NCBI RefSeq assembly: GCF_047124445.1
Contig: NZ_CP138921.1
Span: 2,356,001-2,420,000, forward strand
Direction of reading: 5' to 3'
Origin: Shimia sp047124445
Lineage (GTDB): Bacteria; Pseudomonadota; Alphaproteobacteria; Rhodobacterales; Rhodobacteraceae
Length of the DNA stretch: 64,000 bases
Shown: positions 23,897-32,652 of the stretch, piece after piece
Layout of the letters: each line of letters begins with the position of its first letter
Numbering within the stretch: the first letter of the stretch is position 1
Program-made: the position numbers and the translations under genes
Notes under the pieces: generated by a model
What the model was told of the DNA's origin: nothing
What the model saw: the letters and a program-made list of their open reading frames with translations, nothing else
The model's database searches: none

Positions 23897-24532
23897 ATGA
23901 GCACCGTGCTTTACGATTACTGGCGCTCCTCCGCCAGCTACCGTGTGCGCATCGCATTGCACCTTGCGGACGAGCCTTTCGAGCGCGTGGCCGTGGACCT
24001 GCTCGAAGGTGACCACCGCGGGCCAGATCATCTGGCCCGCAACCCGCAGGGTCTGGTCCCGGTGCTCGACATCGACGGCCACCGCTTCACACAGTCTTTG
24101 GCCATTCTCGACTATCTCAACGACACCCGCGCGCTTGGCCTGCTGCCGGACGATCCAGCTCAGCGTGCACAGGTCCGCGCCTTGGCACACGGCATCGCGG
24201 TCGACCTGCACCCGGTCTGCAACCTCTCCGTCGTGCGCCACGCCACATCTGACGCCGAGGACAAGCCCACCGCCACCCGCGCCTGGATGCAGCATTTCAT
24301 CCGCCCCGGACTGGCCGCCTTTGACACGCTTCTCGAAGGGTTTGAACAAACGCCCTTTTGCTGCGGGGACACGCCTACCTTGGCGGACCTCTGCCTGATG
24401 CCGCAGCTCTACAATGCCCACCGCTGGGGCGTGGACCTCTCCGACCTCCCCCGCCTTCAAGCCATCGAATCCGCCTGCGCCGCGCACCCGGCTTTTACGG
24501 CTGCGCATCCTGATCAGGTCCGTCCCAACTAG
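23897..24532 (+). CDS. maiA: maleylacetoacetate isomerase
   Basis: A zeta-class glutathione transferase that isomerises maleylacetoacetate to fumarylacetoacetate with glutathione. The 211 residues start MSTVLYDYWRSSASYRVRIAL; the SSASYR loop (11-16) holds the catalytic Ser. NPQGLVPVLDIDG and QSLAILDYLND form the glutathione-binding part, and the second half is the helical domain ending near FTAAHPDQVRPN. The start at 23897 lies ten bases after the DUF2783 stop. With hmgA and fahA it completes the lower homogentisate route. Confidence 0.96.
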   Translation: MSTVLYDYWRSSASYRVRIALHLADEPFERVAVDLLEGDHRGPDHLARNPQGLVPVLDIDGHRFTQSLAILDYLNDTRALGLLPDDPAQRAQVRALAHGIAVDLHPVCNLSVVRHATSDAEDKPTATRAWMQHFIRPGLAAFDTLLEGFEQTPFCCGDTPTLADLCLMPQLYNAHRWGVDLSDLPRLQAIESACAAHPAFTAAHPDQVRPN

Positions 24533-24535
24533 TCT

Positions 24536-24976
24536 TTAGAGATCAATCTCATTCAAATCGTTGAGTAGCTCCAAAAGCTGCTCATAGCGCTCCGTGCCGA
24601 GGTGATCACGCAATTTGCCCGCATAGCTCTTGGCCGCCGGAATGTTGTCGGCAATCAAGCGACAGCCTTCAGAGGTGGCTTTGATCACCTGCCGACGCCC
24701 GTCCTGCTCATCGCGCGTGCGCGTGATGTAGCCCTTTTCCTCAAGCTTCTGCAAAATCCGCGTCAAGCTTGGCAGCAATAGCACCGCCCGATCCGCAATT
24801 GTGGTCGGATCCATCGGGCCTTCTTCGACCAGAACCCGCACCACACGCCATTGCTGTTCGGTGACCCCCGCATTGGCAAGCAATAATCGCGCCGGTTTCA
24901 TCACCTTCTCTCTGGCGCGCAGAAGCGCGATAGGAAGCGACTGAGATGTATCGGGAATATTGGTCTTGCCTGTCAT
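24536..24976 (-). CDS. HpaR-like MarR regulator
   Basis: A 146-residue MarR regulator that resembles HpaR, the repressor of homoprotocatechuate degradation. Shared features are the N-terminal SLPIALLRAREKVMKPARLLLANAGVTEQQWRVVRVL, the LLLPSLTRILQKLEEKGYITR recognition helix and RRQVIKATSEG in the wing. The start at 24976 has AAGGTGAG directly upstream. It converges with maiA (three-base gap) and faces the ABC importer promoter, so it may control either side. A GGCAA-N5-TTGCC palindrome at 25007-25021 upstream is a possible site. Confidence 0.9.
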   Translation of the reverse strand: MTGKTNIPDTSQSLPIALLRAREKVMKPARLLLANAGVTEQQWRVVRVLVEEGPMDPTTIADRAVLLLPSLTRILQKLEEKGYITRTRDEQDGRRQVIKATSEGCRLIADNIPAAKSYAGKLRDHLGTERYEQLLELLNDLNEIDL

Positions 24977-25210
24977 CTCACCTTCATGCACTGGAATGTT
25001 TCAAAAGGCAATTTCTTTGCCGAAAAACACCTTCCCCGACGGCATCTGTTGGCAGGCTCCCGCCAGTGATACTCTATTACAAATTGGTCTGATTTCCCCA
25101 CGCCACCCCACCTACGTAATTTCCCCGAATTGACCCTTTTTGCCGCCGCCACCTACCATGAGCACAATCGCCGCAATCCAATTTGCGGTTGAGTTCAGGG
25201 AGGAAAACTC

Positions 25211-26383
25211 ATGAAGAAATGGCTCATCTCGAGCGCGATTTCTGCTTTGGCACTGACCAGCGCCGCATCCGCAGACATCAAAATCGCCCACGTTTACGGC
25301 AAAACCGGCCCGTTTGAGGCCTACGCCAAGCAATCCCACGACGGCCTGATGCTCGGTCTGGAGTACGCCACCGGCGGCACCATGGAGATCAACGGCGAGA
25401 AAATCGTTGTGATCGAGAAAGACACGCAGCTGAAGCCAGACAACGGCAAAGCTCTGCTGGAAGAAGCTTATGGCGATGACGAAGTTGACCTCGCCGTCGG
25501 TCCGGTCAGCTCCGGCGTGGCACTCGCGATGCTGCCCGTCGCCGAAGAATACGAAAAACTGCTGATCGTCGAGCCTGCCGTGGCCGACAGCATCACCGGC
25601 GCCAACTACAACCGCTATATCTTCCGCACCGGCCGCAACAGCTCGCAAGACGCCGTGGCCAATGCCATCGCGCTGGCTGGTGAGGACGTGCACATCGCCA
25701 CTCTGGCACAAGACTACGCCTTTGGCCGCGACGGCATCGCCGCCTTCCGCGAAGCACTGGAAGGTCAGGGCCAAGGCATCGCGCATGAGGAATACGTGCC
25801 CACCGACACCACCGACTTCACCGCCGCAGCAGAGCGTATTTTCACCGCGATGAAAGACCTCGAAGGTGACAAAAAGCTCTTCATCATCTGGGCCGGTGGC
25901 GGCAACCCGATGGGCAAAATCCAAGCCATGGACCCGTCCCGTTTTGGTGTTGAAATTGCCACTGGCGGCAACATCCTGGCAGCCATGAAGGCTTACAAGG
26001 ACTTTCCGGGCCTGGAAGGCGCCACCTACTACTATTACGAAATCCCAAAGAACGACGTGAACGACTGGCTGGTGAAAACCCACCAGGAGCGCTTTGGAAC
26101 CCCGCCTGATTTCTTCACCGCAGGTGGCATGTCTGCAGGCATCGCCGTGGTGGAAGCCATCAAGAAGGCCGGCAGCACCGACACCGAAGAGCTGATCACT
26201 GCGATGGAAGGCATGGAGTGGGAGACCCCCAAAGGCACCATGAAATTCCGCGCCGAAGATCACCAGGCGATGCAGACCATGTACCACTTCAAGATCAAAG
26301 TGGATGACAACGTCGAATGGGCCATCCCTGAACTGGTGCGCGAGCTGAAGCTCGAAGACCTGCCCATTCCGGTCCGCAACTAA
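25211..26383 (+). CDS. periplasmic substrate-binding protein of a HAAT-type ABC importer
   Basis: A 390-residue type I periplasmic binding protein of the branched-chain amino acid / amide / aromatic (HAAT) family. It has a signal peptide (KKWLISSAISALALTSAASA), then ADIKIAHVYGKTGPFEAYAKQSHDGLMLGLEYATGG, and VDLAVGPVSSGVALAMLPVAEEYEKLLI, which lines the ligand cleft. Four transport genes follow in order. The ligand cannot be read from sequence; the neighbourhood of aromatic catabolism makes an aromatic acid possible. GGAGG precedes the start, and a strong hairpin lies after the stop. Confidence 0.94.
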   Translation: MKKWLISSAISALALTSAASADIKIAHVYGKTGPFEAYAKQSHDGLMLGLEYATGGTMEINGEKIVVIEKDTQLKPDNGKALLEEAYGDDEVDLAVGPVSSGVALAMLPVAEEYEKLLIVEPAVADSITGANYNRYIFRTGRNSSQDAVANAIALAGEDVHIATLAQDYAFGRDGIAAFREALEGQGQGIAHEEYVPTDTTDFTAAAERIFTAMKDLEGDKKLFIIWAGGGNPMGKIQAMDPSRFGVEIATGGNILAAMKAYKDFPGLEGATYYYYEIPKNDVNDWLVKTHQERFGTPPDFFTAGGMSAGIAVVEAIKKAGSTDTEELITAMEGMEWETPKGTMKFRAEDHQAMQTMYHFKIKVDDNVEWAIPELVRELKLEDLPIPVRN

Positions 26384-26403
26384 GACCTGTTAACTTACCT
26401 CGA

Positions 26404-26437
26404 TGGCTGGCTCCGGATTTCACGCCGGGGCCAGCCA
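26404..26437 (+). promoter_or_regulatory. intercistronic hairpin after the binding-protein gene
   Basis: TGGCTGGCTCCGG (26404-26416) pairs with CCGGGGCCAGCCA (26425-26437) with one G-T wobble and an eight-base loop. No T run follows. A hairpin here commonly stabilises the binding-protein mRNA or partly terminates, giving more binding protein than membrane components. Confidence 0.65.
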
Positions 26438-26470
26438 CTTCCCCAGACCACACTCACTGGGTTTCAAACC

Positions 26471-27247
26471 ATGTCCCACCCTATTCTGGAAACCACCGAC
26501 CTGACCGTGCGCTTTGGCGGCCATGTCGCGGTGGACCACATCTCCTGCAGCTTCAACGCTGGCGAGCTGACCGCGATTGTCGGCCCCAACGGCGCAGGCA
26601 AAACCACCTATTTCAATCTGATCTCCGGTCAGATTCCCGTCTCTGAAGGCCGCGTTAAACTTGGCGGCAGCGACATCACCCGCATGTCCGTCGCCCAGCG
26701 CACCCACCGCGGCATCGGCCGCGCCTTCCAGCTCACCAACCTGTTTCCCAACCTTTCGGTGTTGGAAAACGTGCGGCTTGTGGTGCAGTCCAAGGCTGGC
26801 CGCGGCTTCAACATCCTGTCCATGGCGGACAGCCACGCCGAATTGACTGGCCCGGCCTACGACATTCTCGCACGCATCCGCATGACCGATCAGGCGGACC
26901 AAGTGGTTTCCGAACTGTCCCACGGTGACCAGCGCAAACTCGAGGTCGCCCTACTGATCGCGCTCGACCCGCTGGTCTATATGTTTGACGAACCCACTGC
27001 CGGCATGAGCGTGGACGAAGCCCCCGTGGTGCTTGATCTCATTGCCGAACTCAAAACCCGCAAAGACCGTGCCATTCTGTTGGTCGAGCACAAGATGGAC
27101 GTGATCCGCACCCTCGCGGACCGCATCATTGTGCTGCACAACGGGGCGCTGGCGGCCGATGGCGACCCCGCCGAAGTCATGGCCTCTGACGTGGTGCAAG
27201 AGGCCTACATGGGCCGCGATCTTGAGGAGGCTTTGGCCAATGTCTGA
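26471..27247 (+). CDS. livG: ABC importer ATPase, LivG-type
   Basis: A 258-residue ATP-binding subunit. Walker A is GPNGAGKTTYF, the signature is LSHGDQRKLEVALLIAL (with His in place of the usual second Gly), and Walker B is VYMFDEPTAGM. The AYMGRDLEEAL tail is typical of the LivG branch. It pairs with the LivF-type ATPase, whose start overlaps its last eight bases, to energise the LivH/LivM channel. Located in the cytoplasm at the inner membrane. Confidence 0.95.
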   Translation: MSHPILETTDLTVRFGGHVAVDHISCSFNAGELTAIVGPNGAGKTTYFNLISGQIPVSEGRVKLGGSDITRMSVAQRTHRGIGRAFQLTNLFPNLSVLENVRLVVQSKAGRGFNILSMADSHAELTGPAYDILARIRMTDQADQVVSELSHGDQRKLEVALLIALDPLVYMFDEPTAGMSVDEAPVVLDLIAELKTRKDRAILLVEHKMDVIRTLADRIIVLHNGALAADGDPAEVMASDVVQEAYMGRDLEEALANV

Positions 27248-27962
27248 TCCCATCCTGAAGCTCGACAACGTCTTCACCAACATCGCGCAGTATCACATCC
27301 TGCAAGGTGTCGACCTCACAGTACCACGCGGTGAAGTCACCATGCTTCTGGGCCGCAACGGTGTAGGCAAAACCACCACTCTGCGCACCATCATCGGCCA
27401 CTGGCGCGCCCATCAGGGCAGCGTCACGTTTGACGGTCAGGACATCACAAAACTGCCCACGCCAGCCATTGCCCGCGCTGGCATCGGTTTTGTGCCGGAA
27501 GACATGGGTATCTTTGCCGACCTGACCGTGGAGGAGAACATGATCCTCGCCGCCGTCTCCGGCGCAATTGATGAAGCCCGCCTGCAATGGCTTTTCACCG
27601 TCTTCCCCGCGCTGGAAACCTTTTGGAAGAAAGATGCCGGCACGCTTTCTGGCGGTCAAAAACAGATGCTGTCCATCGCCCGCGCCATGATCGAAGAGCG
27701 TGCGCTCTACCTGATCGACGAGCCCACCAAAGGTCTCGCCCCCGCGATCATCACCACCATGGCCCGTGCCATCAAAGAGCTCAAAGACCAGGGCGCTTCT
27801 ATCCTGTTGGTGGAGCAAAACTTCGCTGTGGCCAAAGCCCTTGGTGACACCGCCAACGTCATGGATGACGGCCGCATGGTCTGGTCCGGCCAAATGTCCG
27901 AACTGGCCACCAACGCCGAACTGCAAGAGCGCCTGATGGGCCTCAGCATGGAGGCGCATTGA
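27240..27962 (+). CDS. livF: ABC importer ATPase, LivF-type
   Basis: A 240-residue ATP-binding subunit. Walker A is GRNGVGKTTTL, the signature LSGGQKQMLSIARAM and Walker B LYLIDEPTKGL; the GFVPEDMGIFADLTVEENM segment is the LivF-type Q-loop region. The start at 27240 overlaps the LivG gene by eight bases, a sign of translational coupling. The LivH gene follows after 34 bases with its own GGAGGT ribosome binding site. Confidence 0.95.
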   Translation: MSDPILKLDNVFTNIAQYHILQGVDLTVPRGEVTMLLGRNGVGKTTTLRTIIGHWRAHQGSVTFDGQDITKLPTPAIARAGIGFVPEDMGIFADLTVEENMILAAVSGAIDEARLQWLFTVFPALETFWKKDAGTLSGGQKQMLSIARAMIEERALYLIDEPTKGLAPAIITTMARAIKELKDQGASILLVEQNFAVAKALGDTANVMDDGRMVWSGQMSELATNAELQERLMGLSMEAH

Positions 27963-27996
27963 TGTCCCCGAACACACCTAATCTGGAGGTCCGCCC

Positions 27997-29028
27997 ATGA
28001 GCGCCGCCCCCGAACACGCGCCCACCATGGCCAAGATGTCGCTGGCCGAACGGCTGGCGCCCCATGCGCCCATTCTTCTGGTGATCGCGCTGATCCTCGC
28101 AGGCCTAGTCGCCATTCCTGCCACCTCAAGTTGGCTCACCCTAACCGTCTCGGGCCTCGCCATGGGCATGATGATCTTCATCATGGCCTCCGGCCTGACA
28201 CTGGTCTTTGGCCTGATGGACGTAATCAACTTTGGCCATGGTGCCTTTGTCTCCGTCGGGGCTTTTGTCGGCGTGTCCTTCCTGCTCCTGCTGGAGCACA
28301 TGACCGGCGCGCCGAACCTGCTCTGGAACCTGACCGCGCTCATGGTCGCGATTGTTGGCGCTATGGCTGCCACTGGCGTCATGGGCTGGGCCTTTGAGCG
28401 GGTCATTGTAAAGCCGGTTTACGGCCACCACCTAAAACAGATCCTCGTCACCATGGGCGGCCTGATCGTGGTCGAGCAACTCATTATCGTGCTCTGGGGA
28501 CCGGAAGAAATCTACATCACCCGCCCCGAAGCCCTCAAAGGCGCGATCACCTTCGCCGGAGCCGCGCTGGAAAAATACCGCCTCGTCGCGGTGGGCATCG
28601 GCCTCGTGGTCTTCCTCGCCATGCGCTGGACGCTGCGCCGCACCAAAATTGGCCTGATCGTGCGTGCCGGTGTGGAAAACGGCGAGATGGTACAAGCGCT
28701 TGGCTATAACCTGCGCATGGTCTTCATCGGCGTCTTTGTCGCAGGCTCCGCCCTCGCGGGTCTCGGCGGCGTGCTCTGGGGCCTCTATCAGGAAGTCATC
28801 ACCGCCCATATGGGCAACCAGACCATGATCCTTGTGTTCATCGTGGTGATCATCGGCGGGCTTGGCTCAGTCGAAGGCTGCTTCATCGGCGCGCTTCTCG
28901 TGGGCCTGATGCAGAACTACGTGGCCTTCCTGGAACCCAAAGCCGCCTTGATTTCCAACATCGCCCTGATGGTGGCGATCCTGATGTGGCGCCCAATGGG
29001 CATGATCCCAGTGGTAAAGGCGAAATAG
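27997..29028 (+). CDS. livH: ABC importer permease, LivH-type
   Basis: A 343-residue inner-membrane permease with eight or nine hydrophobic segments. FGLMDVINFGHGAFVSVGAFVG and the cytoplasmic RRTKIGLIVRAGVENGEMVQALGYNLRMVFIGVFVAGSALAGLGG loop are diagnostic for the LivH family. The first 35 residues are a polar extension. It forms the channel together with the LivM-type subunit encoded two bases downstream. Confidence 0.94.
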   Translation: MSAAPEHAPTMAKMSLAERLAPHAPILLVIALILAGLVAIPATSSWLTLTVSGLAMGMMIFIMASGLTLVFGLMDVINFGHGAFVSVGAFVGVSFLLLLEHMTGAPNLLWNLTALMVAIVGAMAATGVMGWAFERVIVKPVYGHHLKQILVTMGGLIVVEQLIIVLWGPEEIYITRPEALKGAITFAGAALEKYRLVAVGIGLVVFLAMRWTLRRTKIGLIVRAGVENGEMVQALGYNLRMVFIGVFVAGSALAGLGGVLWGLYQEVITAHMGNQTMILVFIVVIIGGLGSVEGCFIGALLVGLMQNYVAFLEPKAALISNIALMVAILMWRPMGMIPVVKAK

Positions 29029-29030
29029 AC

Positions 29031-30086
29031 ATGCTGAAGACCCTTGTTTCCGGCGACACCCCACGCTCGCCCATCCTTCTGGCGATCCTGATTGTGATCC
29101 TGATCTGTCTCGCCTTCGCGCCCTTCCTGTTCCCCGGTGTGCGCTCGGTCGACACCGCCGCCCGTATCTGCATCTTCATTGTGCTGGTGGCGTCCTACGA
29201 CCTGCTGCTGGGCTACGGCGGCATCGTCAGCTTTGCCCACACCATGTTCTTTGGCCTCGGGGCTTACGGCGTGGCGCTGGCCAGTACACACATGGGACGT
29301 GGGTTTGACGCCCTGCTGGTTGGCTCCGTTGCAGGCGCCGGTCTGGCTGCGCTCCTCGCGCTGGTCATCGGCCTGTTTTCCCTACGTGTCCGCGCCATCT
29401 TCTTTGCCATGATCACGCTTGCGGTAGCCTCCGCCGTGGCCGTGTTGGTCAGCCAACTCTCCACCCTAACGGGCGGCGAAGACGGCTTATCATTCAAAAT
29501 CCCCCGCGCCTTAGGCCCAGCCTTCAAGTTCATGGACGGCGAACTCTTCGGCGTAAAGGCCAACGGCAAACTGCTAAAATACTACCTCGTCTTCATCTCC
29601 TGCTTTGTGCTCTTCCTGCTGATGCTGCGCGTGGTGAACTCGCCCTTTGGCCGCGTCCTGCAAGCCATCCGCGAGAACGACTTCCGTGCCGAGGCCATTG
29701 GCTACCGCGTCGTGCACTATCGCGTCGCCGCCACCTGCCTCTCCGCCGGCATCGCCGCCCTCGCCGGTGCGCTCTACGCGGTCTGGCTGCGCTACGTCGG
29801 CCCGGACACCACGCTCTCCATGGAGATCATGATCGACATCTTGCTGATGGTGGTGATCGGCGGCATGGGCACCATGTACGGGGCCGTCATTGGCGCAACC
29901 CTGTTTGTTTTGGCGCAAAACTACCTGCAAAACGTGCTCAGCCTCGCCGGCGAAAGCGTCTCCAGCCTGCCTCTGCTGCCGGATCTGTTAAACGCAGACC
30001 GCTGGCTTTTGTGGCTTGGCGTGCTGTTTATCCTGTCAGTCTATTTCTTCCCCACCGGCATCGTCGGCCGCCTGCGCGGGAAGTAA
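29031..30086 (+). CDS. livM: ABC importer permease, LivM-type
   Basis: A 351-residue inner-membrane permease. The signature loop reads RVVNSPFGRVLQAIRENDFRAEAIGYRVVHYRVAATCLSAGIAALAGALYA, as in LivM proteins. It has about nine hydrophobic segments and no N-terminal extension. The start at 29031 stands two bases after the LivH stop. It is the last gene of the importer operon; the next gene is preceded by a large hairpin. Confidence 0.94.
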   Translation: MLKTLVSGDTPRSPILLAILIVILICLAFAPFLFPGVRSVDTAARICIFIVLVASYDLLLGYGGIVSFAHTMFFGLGAYGVALASTHMGRGFDALLVGSVAGAGLAALLALVIGLFSLRVRAIFFAMITLAVASAVAVLVSQLSTLTGGEDGLSFKIPRALGPAFKFMDGELFGVKANGKLLKYYLVFISCFVLFLLMLRVVNSPFGRVLQAIRENDFRAEAIGYRVVHYRVAATCLSAGIAALAGALYAVWLRYVGPDTTLSMEIMIDILLMVVIGGMGTMYGAVIGATLFVLAQNYLQNVLSLAGESVSSLPLLPDLLNADRWLLWLGVLFILSVYFFPTGIVGRLRGK

Positions 30087-30104
30087 CCGCAGCCTCTTGC
30101 AATT

Positions 30105-30141
30105 CCTCCTCGTTTGCGGTCCTGTCGCCGCTGCGAGGAGG
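30105..30141 (+). promoter_or_regulatory. hairpin covering the ribosome binding site of the MFS gene
   Basis: CCTCCTCG (30105-30112) pairs with CGAGGAGG (30134-30141), and an inner GCGG / CCGC stem (30116-30119 with 30128-30131) extends it. The right arm contains the GAGGAGG ribosome binding site of the gene starting at 30153. The structure could mask translation or act as a weak terminator of the ABC operon. Confidence 0.6.
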
Positions 30142-30152
30142 AGATACTTAAC

Positions 30153-31325
30153 ATGCGCATAGATTTGATCCTGCTGTGTCTGGCCTATGTGCTTAGCCAG
30201 TTCTTCCGGGCCTTCCTTGCCGTCCTCACCCAGGTACTGGAGACAGACGTCGGCGCCACGCCCGCCGACTTGGCCTTTGCCAGTGGTCTCTGGTTTCTGG
30301 TTTTTGCCGCCATGCAAATCCCGGTTGGCGCCGCGCTGGATCGCGTCGGACCACGTCGCACCTCTGCCGTGTTGCTGTTGATCGGGGGCGGTGGCGGCTC
30401 CGCCTTCTTCGCCATGGCCACCACACCGCTGCACATCACCATCGCCATGGGACTGATTGGTGTCGGCTGCGCCCCGGTGCTGATGGCCAGCTACTTCATC
30501 TTCGCCCGCATGTATCCGCCCGCCCGTTTTGCCACCCTAGCCGCCCTGATGCTGGGTGTAGGCTCTGTCGGCAACCTGATCGCCGCCTATCCCACCGCCT
30601 GGGCTGCGGAAACCATCGGCTGGCGCGCCACGCTCTGGGTTCTTGCAGCAATCAGCTCCAGCATCGCGGTTGGCCTCTGGGCACTTGTGCAAGACCCACC
30701 CAAAGCCAACGGCACCGAAAAAGGCTCCGTGCTTGACCTCCTGAAAATCCCGGCGCTCTGGCTGCTCTTCCCGCTGATGTTTGTGAACTACATGCCCGCC
30801 GCAGGCATCCGGGGTCTCTGGATCGGGCCCTACCTGTCTGACGTCTTCACGCTCACCACCAGCGAAATAGGCCAAGCCTCGCTGGTCATGGGCCTAGCCA
30901 TGATCTGCGGCACCTTCTGCTACGGCCCCGCCGATCGCATCTTTGGCACCCGCAAATGGGTCATCATCGGCGGCAGCGTCATCGGCGCCACCGCCCTCAC
31001 TGGCCTTGCCGTGTTCACTGACACAAGCGCCTTCCGCTCGATCCTGCTGATGTCTGTCGTCGGCTTCTGCGGCGCGGCCTTCCCAGTGCTGATCGCCCAC
31101 GCCCGCAGCTTCTTCCCGGCCCATCTGACGGGGCGCGGCGTGACCCTGATGAACCTCTTTGGCATCGGTGGCGTAGGCGTGATGCAGTTTGGCTCCGGCA
31201 AGTTGCACAACGCCATCGCCCCCACCGATTCCCTGCTGGCCTATCAGGCACTCTTTGGCCTCATGGCAATCTGCGTCTTTGCCGGCGCGCTGATCTACTG
31301 CTTCTCCCAGGACCGGATGGATTGA
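30153..31325 (+). CDS. MFS transporter
   Basis: A 390-residue major facilitator with 12 hydrophobic segments. It starts MRIDLILLCLAYVLSQFFRAFLAVLTQVLETDVGATPADLAFASGLWF and holds the loop motif GAALDRVGPRRTSAVLL between segments 2 and 3. I cannot assign a substrate. Its ribosome binding site (GGAGGAG) lies inside the hairpin at 30105-30141, which suggests controlled translation. It is on the same strand as the ABC importer, 67 bases downstream, but may have its own promoter. Confidence 0.88.
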   Translation: MRIDLILLCLAYVLSQFFRAFLAVLTQVLETDVGATPADLAFASGLWFLVFAAMQIPVGAALDRVGPRRTSAVLLLIGGGGGSAFFAMATTPLHITIAMGLIGVGCAPVLMASYFIFARMYPPARFATLAALMLGVGSVGNLIAAYPTAWAAETIGWRATLWVLAAISSSIAVGLWALVQDPPKANGTEKGSVLDLLKIPALWLLFPLMFVNYMPAAGIRGLWIGPYLSDVFTLTTSEIGQASLVMGLAMICGTFCYGPADRIFGTRKWVIIGGSVIGATALTGLAVFTDTSAFRSILLMSVVGFCGAAFPVLIAHARSFFPAHLTGRGVTLMNLFGIGGVGVMQFGSGKLHNAIAPTDSLLAYQALFGLMAICVFAGALIYCFSQDRMD

Positions 31326-31456
31326 TCAAAATCCACGCCTTTTCAGCATTCATCGCAAACCGGAATGACCCCCTTAAGCAATTTCCGGCCACCCACCCCT
31401 TTTTTCTTGAGGAAAACAAGGCTAAGAGAGCGCGTCGTTAGAAATGGAGACCTCAG

Positions 31457-32479
31457 ATGGGTTATCGCATCGTCGTCGCTGGTGCCACAGGCAACGTGGG
31501 CCGCGAAATGCTGAACATTCTGGAGGAACGTCAGTTCCCAGTGGATGAGATTGCTGTTTTGGCAAGCCGCCGCAGCCAGGGCACCGAGGTCACCTTCGCC
31601 GACAAAACCCTGAAGATTCAGGACATTGAACAATTCGACTTCGCGGGTTGGGACATGGCGCTCTTCGCCATCGGCTCTGAAGCCACCAAAAAGTTCGCCC
31701 CCATCGCAGCGGCAGCCAACTGTGTTGTGATCGACAACAGCTCGCTCTACCGCTACGACCCAGACGTGCCGCTGATCGTGCCAGAGTGCAACGCCGACGC
31801 GATCCACGGCTACTCCAAGAAAAACATCATCGCCAACCCAAACTGCTCGACCGCTCAGATGGTTGTGGCGCTGAAGCCGCTGCACGACCGCGCCAAAATC
31901 AAGCGCGTTGTTGTGTCCACCTACCAATCCGTGTCCGGCTCCGGCAAAGACGCAATGGACGAACTCTGGGATCAGACCAAAGCGGTCTACAACCCAACCT
32001 CTGACGTGCCACCAAAAGTCTACACCAAAGAGATCGCCTTCAATGTGATCCCGCACATCGACGTGTTCATGGAAGACGGCTCCACCAAAGAAGAGTGGAA
32101 GATGGTTGCTGAAACCAAGAAGATTGTCGACCCGGCGATCAAAGTCACTGCCACCTGCGTGCGCGTGCCTGTGTTTGTCGGCCACTCCGAGTCGATCAAC
32201 ATCGAATTCGAAGAGTTCCTGGACGAAGACGAAGCCCGTGACATCCTGCGCGAAAGCCCAGGCATCATGGTGATCGACAAGCGCGAAGACGGCGGCTACG
32301 TGACCCCGAAAGAATGCGTCGGCGACTTCGCCACCTTCATCTCCCGCATCCGTCAGGACAGCACATTGGACAACGGCCTGAACCTCTGGTGCGTGTCCGA
32401 CAACCTGCGCAAAGGCGCGGCGCTGAACGCAGTGCAGATCGCCGAAACTCTGGGCCGCGAAGTGCTCAAGAAGGGCTAA
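31457..32479 (+). CDS. asd: aspartate-semialdehyde dehydrogenase
   Basis: The enzyme reduces aspartyl phosphate to aspartate semialdehyde with NADPH, on the way to lysine, threonine, methionine and diaminopimelate. The 340 residues hold the NADP-binding VAGATGNVGREML, the catalytic Cys in IIANPNCSTAQMVVALKPLH and the substrate-binding SGSGKDAMDELWDQT. RVPVFVGHSESINIEFEE contains the conserved acid-base His. GGAG precedes the start. It is monocistronic, bounded by a strong terminator at 32502. Confidence 0.97.
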   Translation: MGYRIVVAGATGNVGREMLNILEERQFPVDEIAVLASRRSQGTEVTFADKTLKIQDIEQFDFAGWDMALFAIGSEATKKFAPIAAAANCVVIDNSSLYRYDPDVPLIVPECNADAIHGYSKKNIIANPNCSTAQMVVALKPLHDRAKIKRVVVSTYQSVSGSGKDAMDELWDQTKAVYNPTSDVPPKVYTKEIAFNVIPHIDVFMEDGSTKEEWKMVAETKKIVDPAIKVTATCVRVPVFVGHSESINIEFEEFLDEDEARDILRESPGIMVIDKREDGGYVTPKECVGDFATFISRIRQDSTLDNGLNLWCVSDNLRKGAALNAVQIAETLGREVLKKG

Positions 32480-32501
32480 GCGCCTTCCAAAACAGATTTC
32501 A

Positions 32502-32529
32502 AAGGACGCTCTTCGGGGCGTCCTTTTTG
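32502..32529 (+). terminator. intrinsic terminator of asd
   Basis: AAAGGACGC (32502-32510) pairs with GCGTCCTTT (32519-32527) across an eight-base loop, followed by a T run. A classical Rho-independent terminator. Confidence 0.92.
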
Positions 32530-32652
32530 TTTGGGCGATGATCTGCTTGCCCCCAAGCGGCTCCCCGCCCAAGCGATCCGCCCAAACAAAGCTGACTTGC
32601 CTCCGCGCGCCCCGCGTGTTCGTCTCTCCTCAAACAAAACCACAGGTGATTG

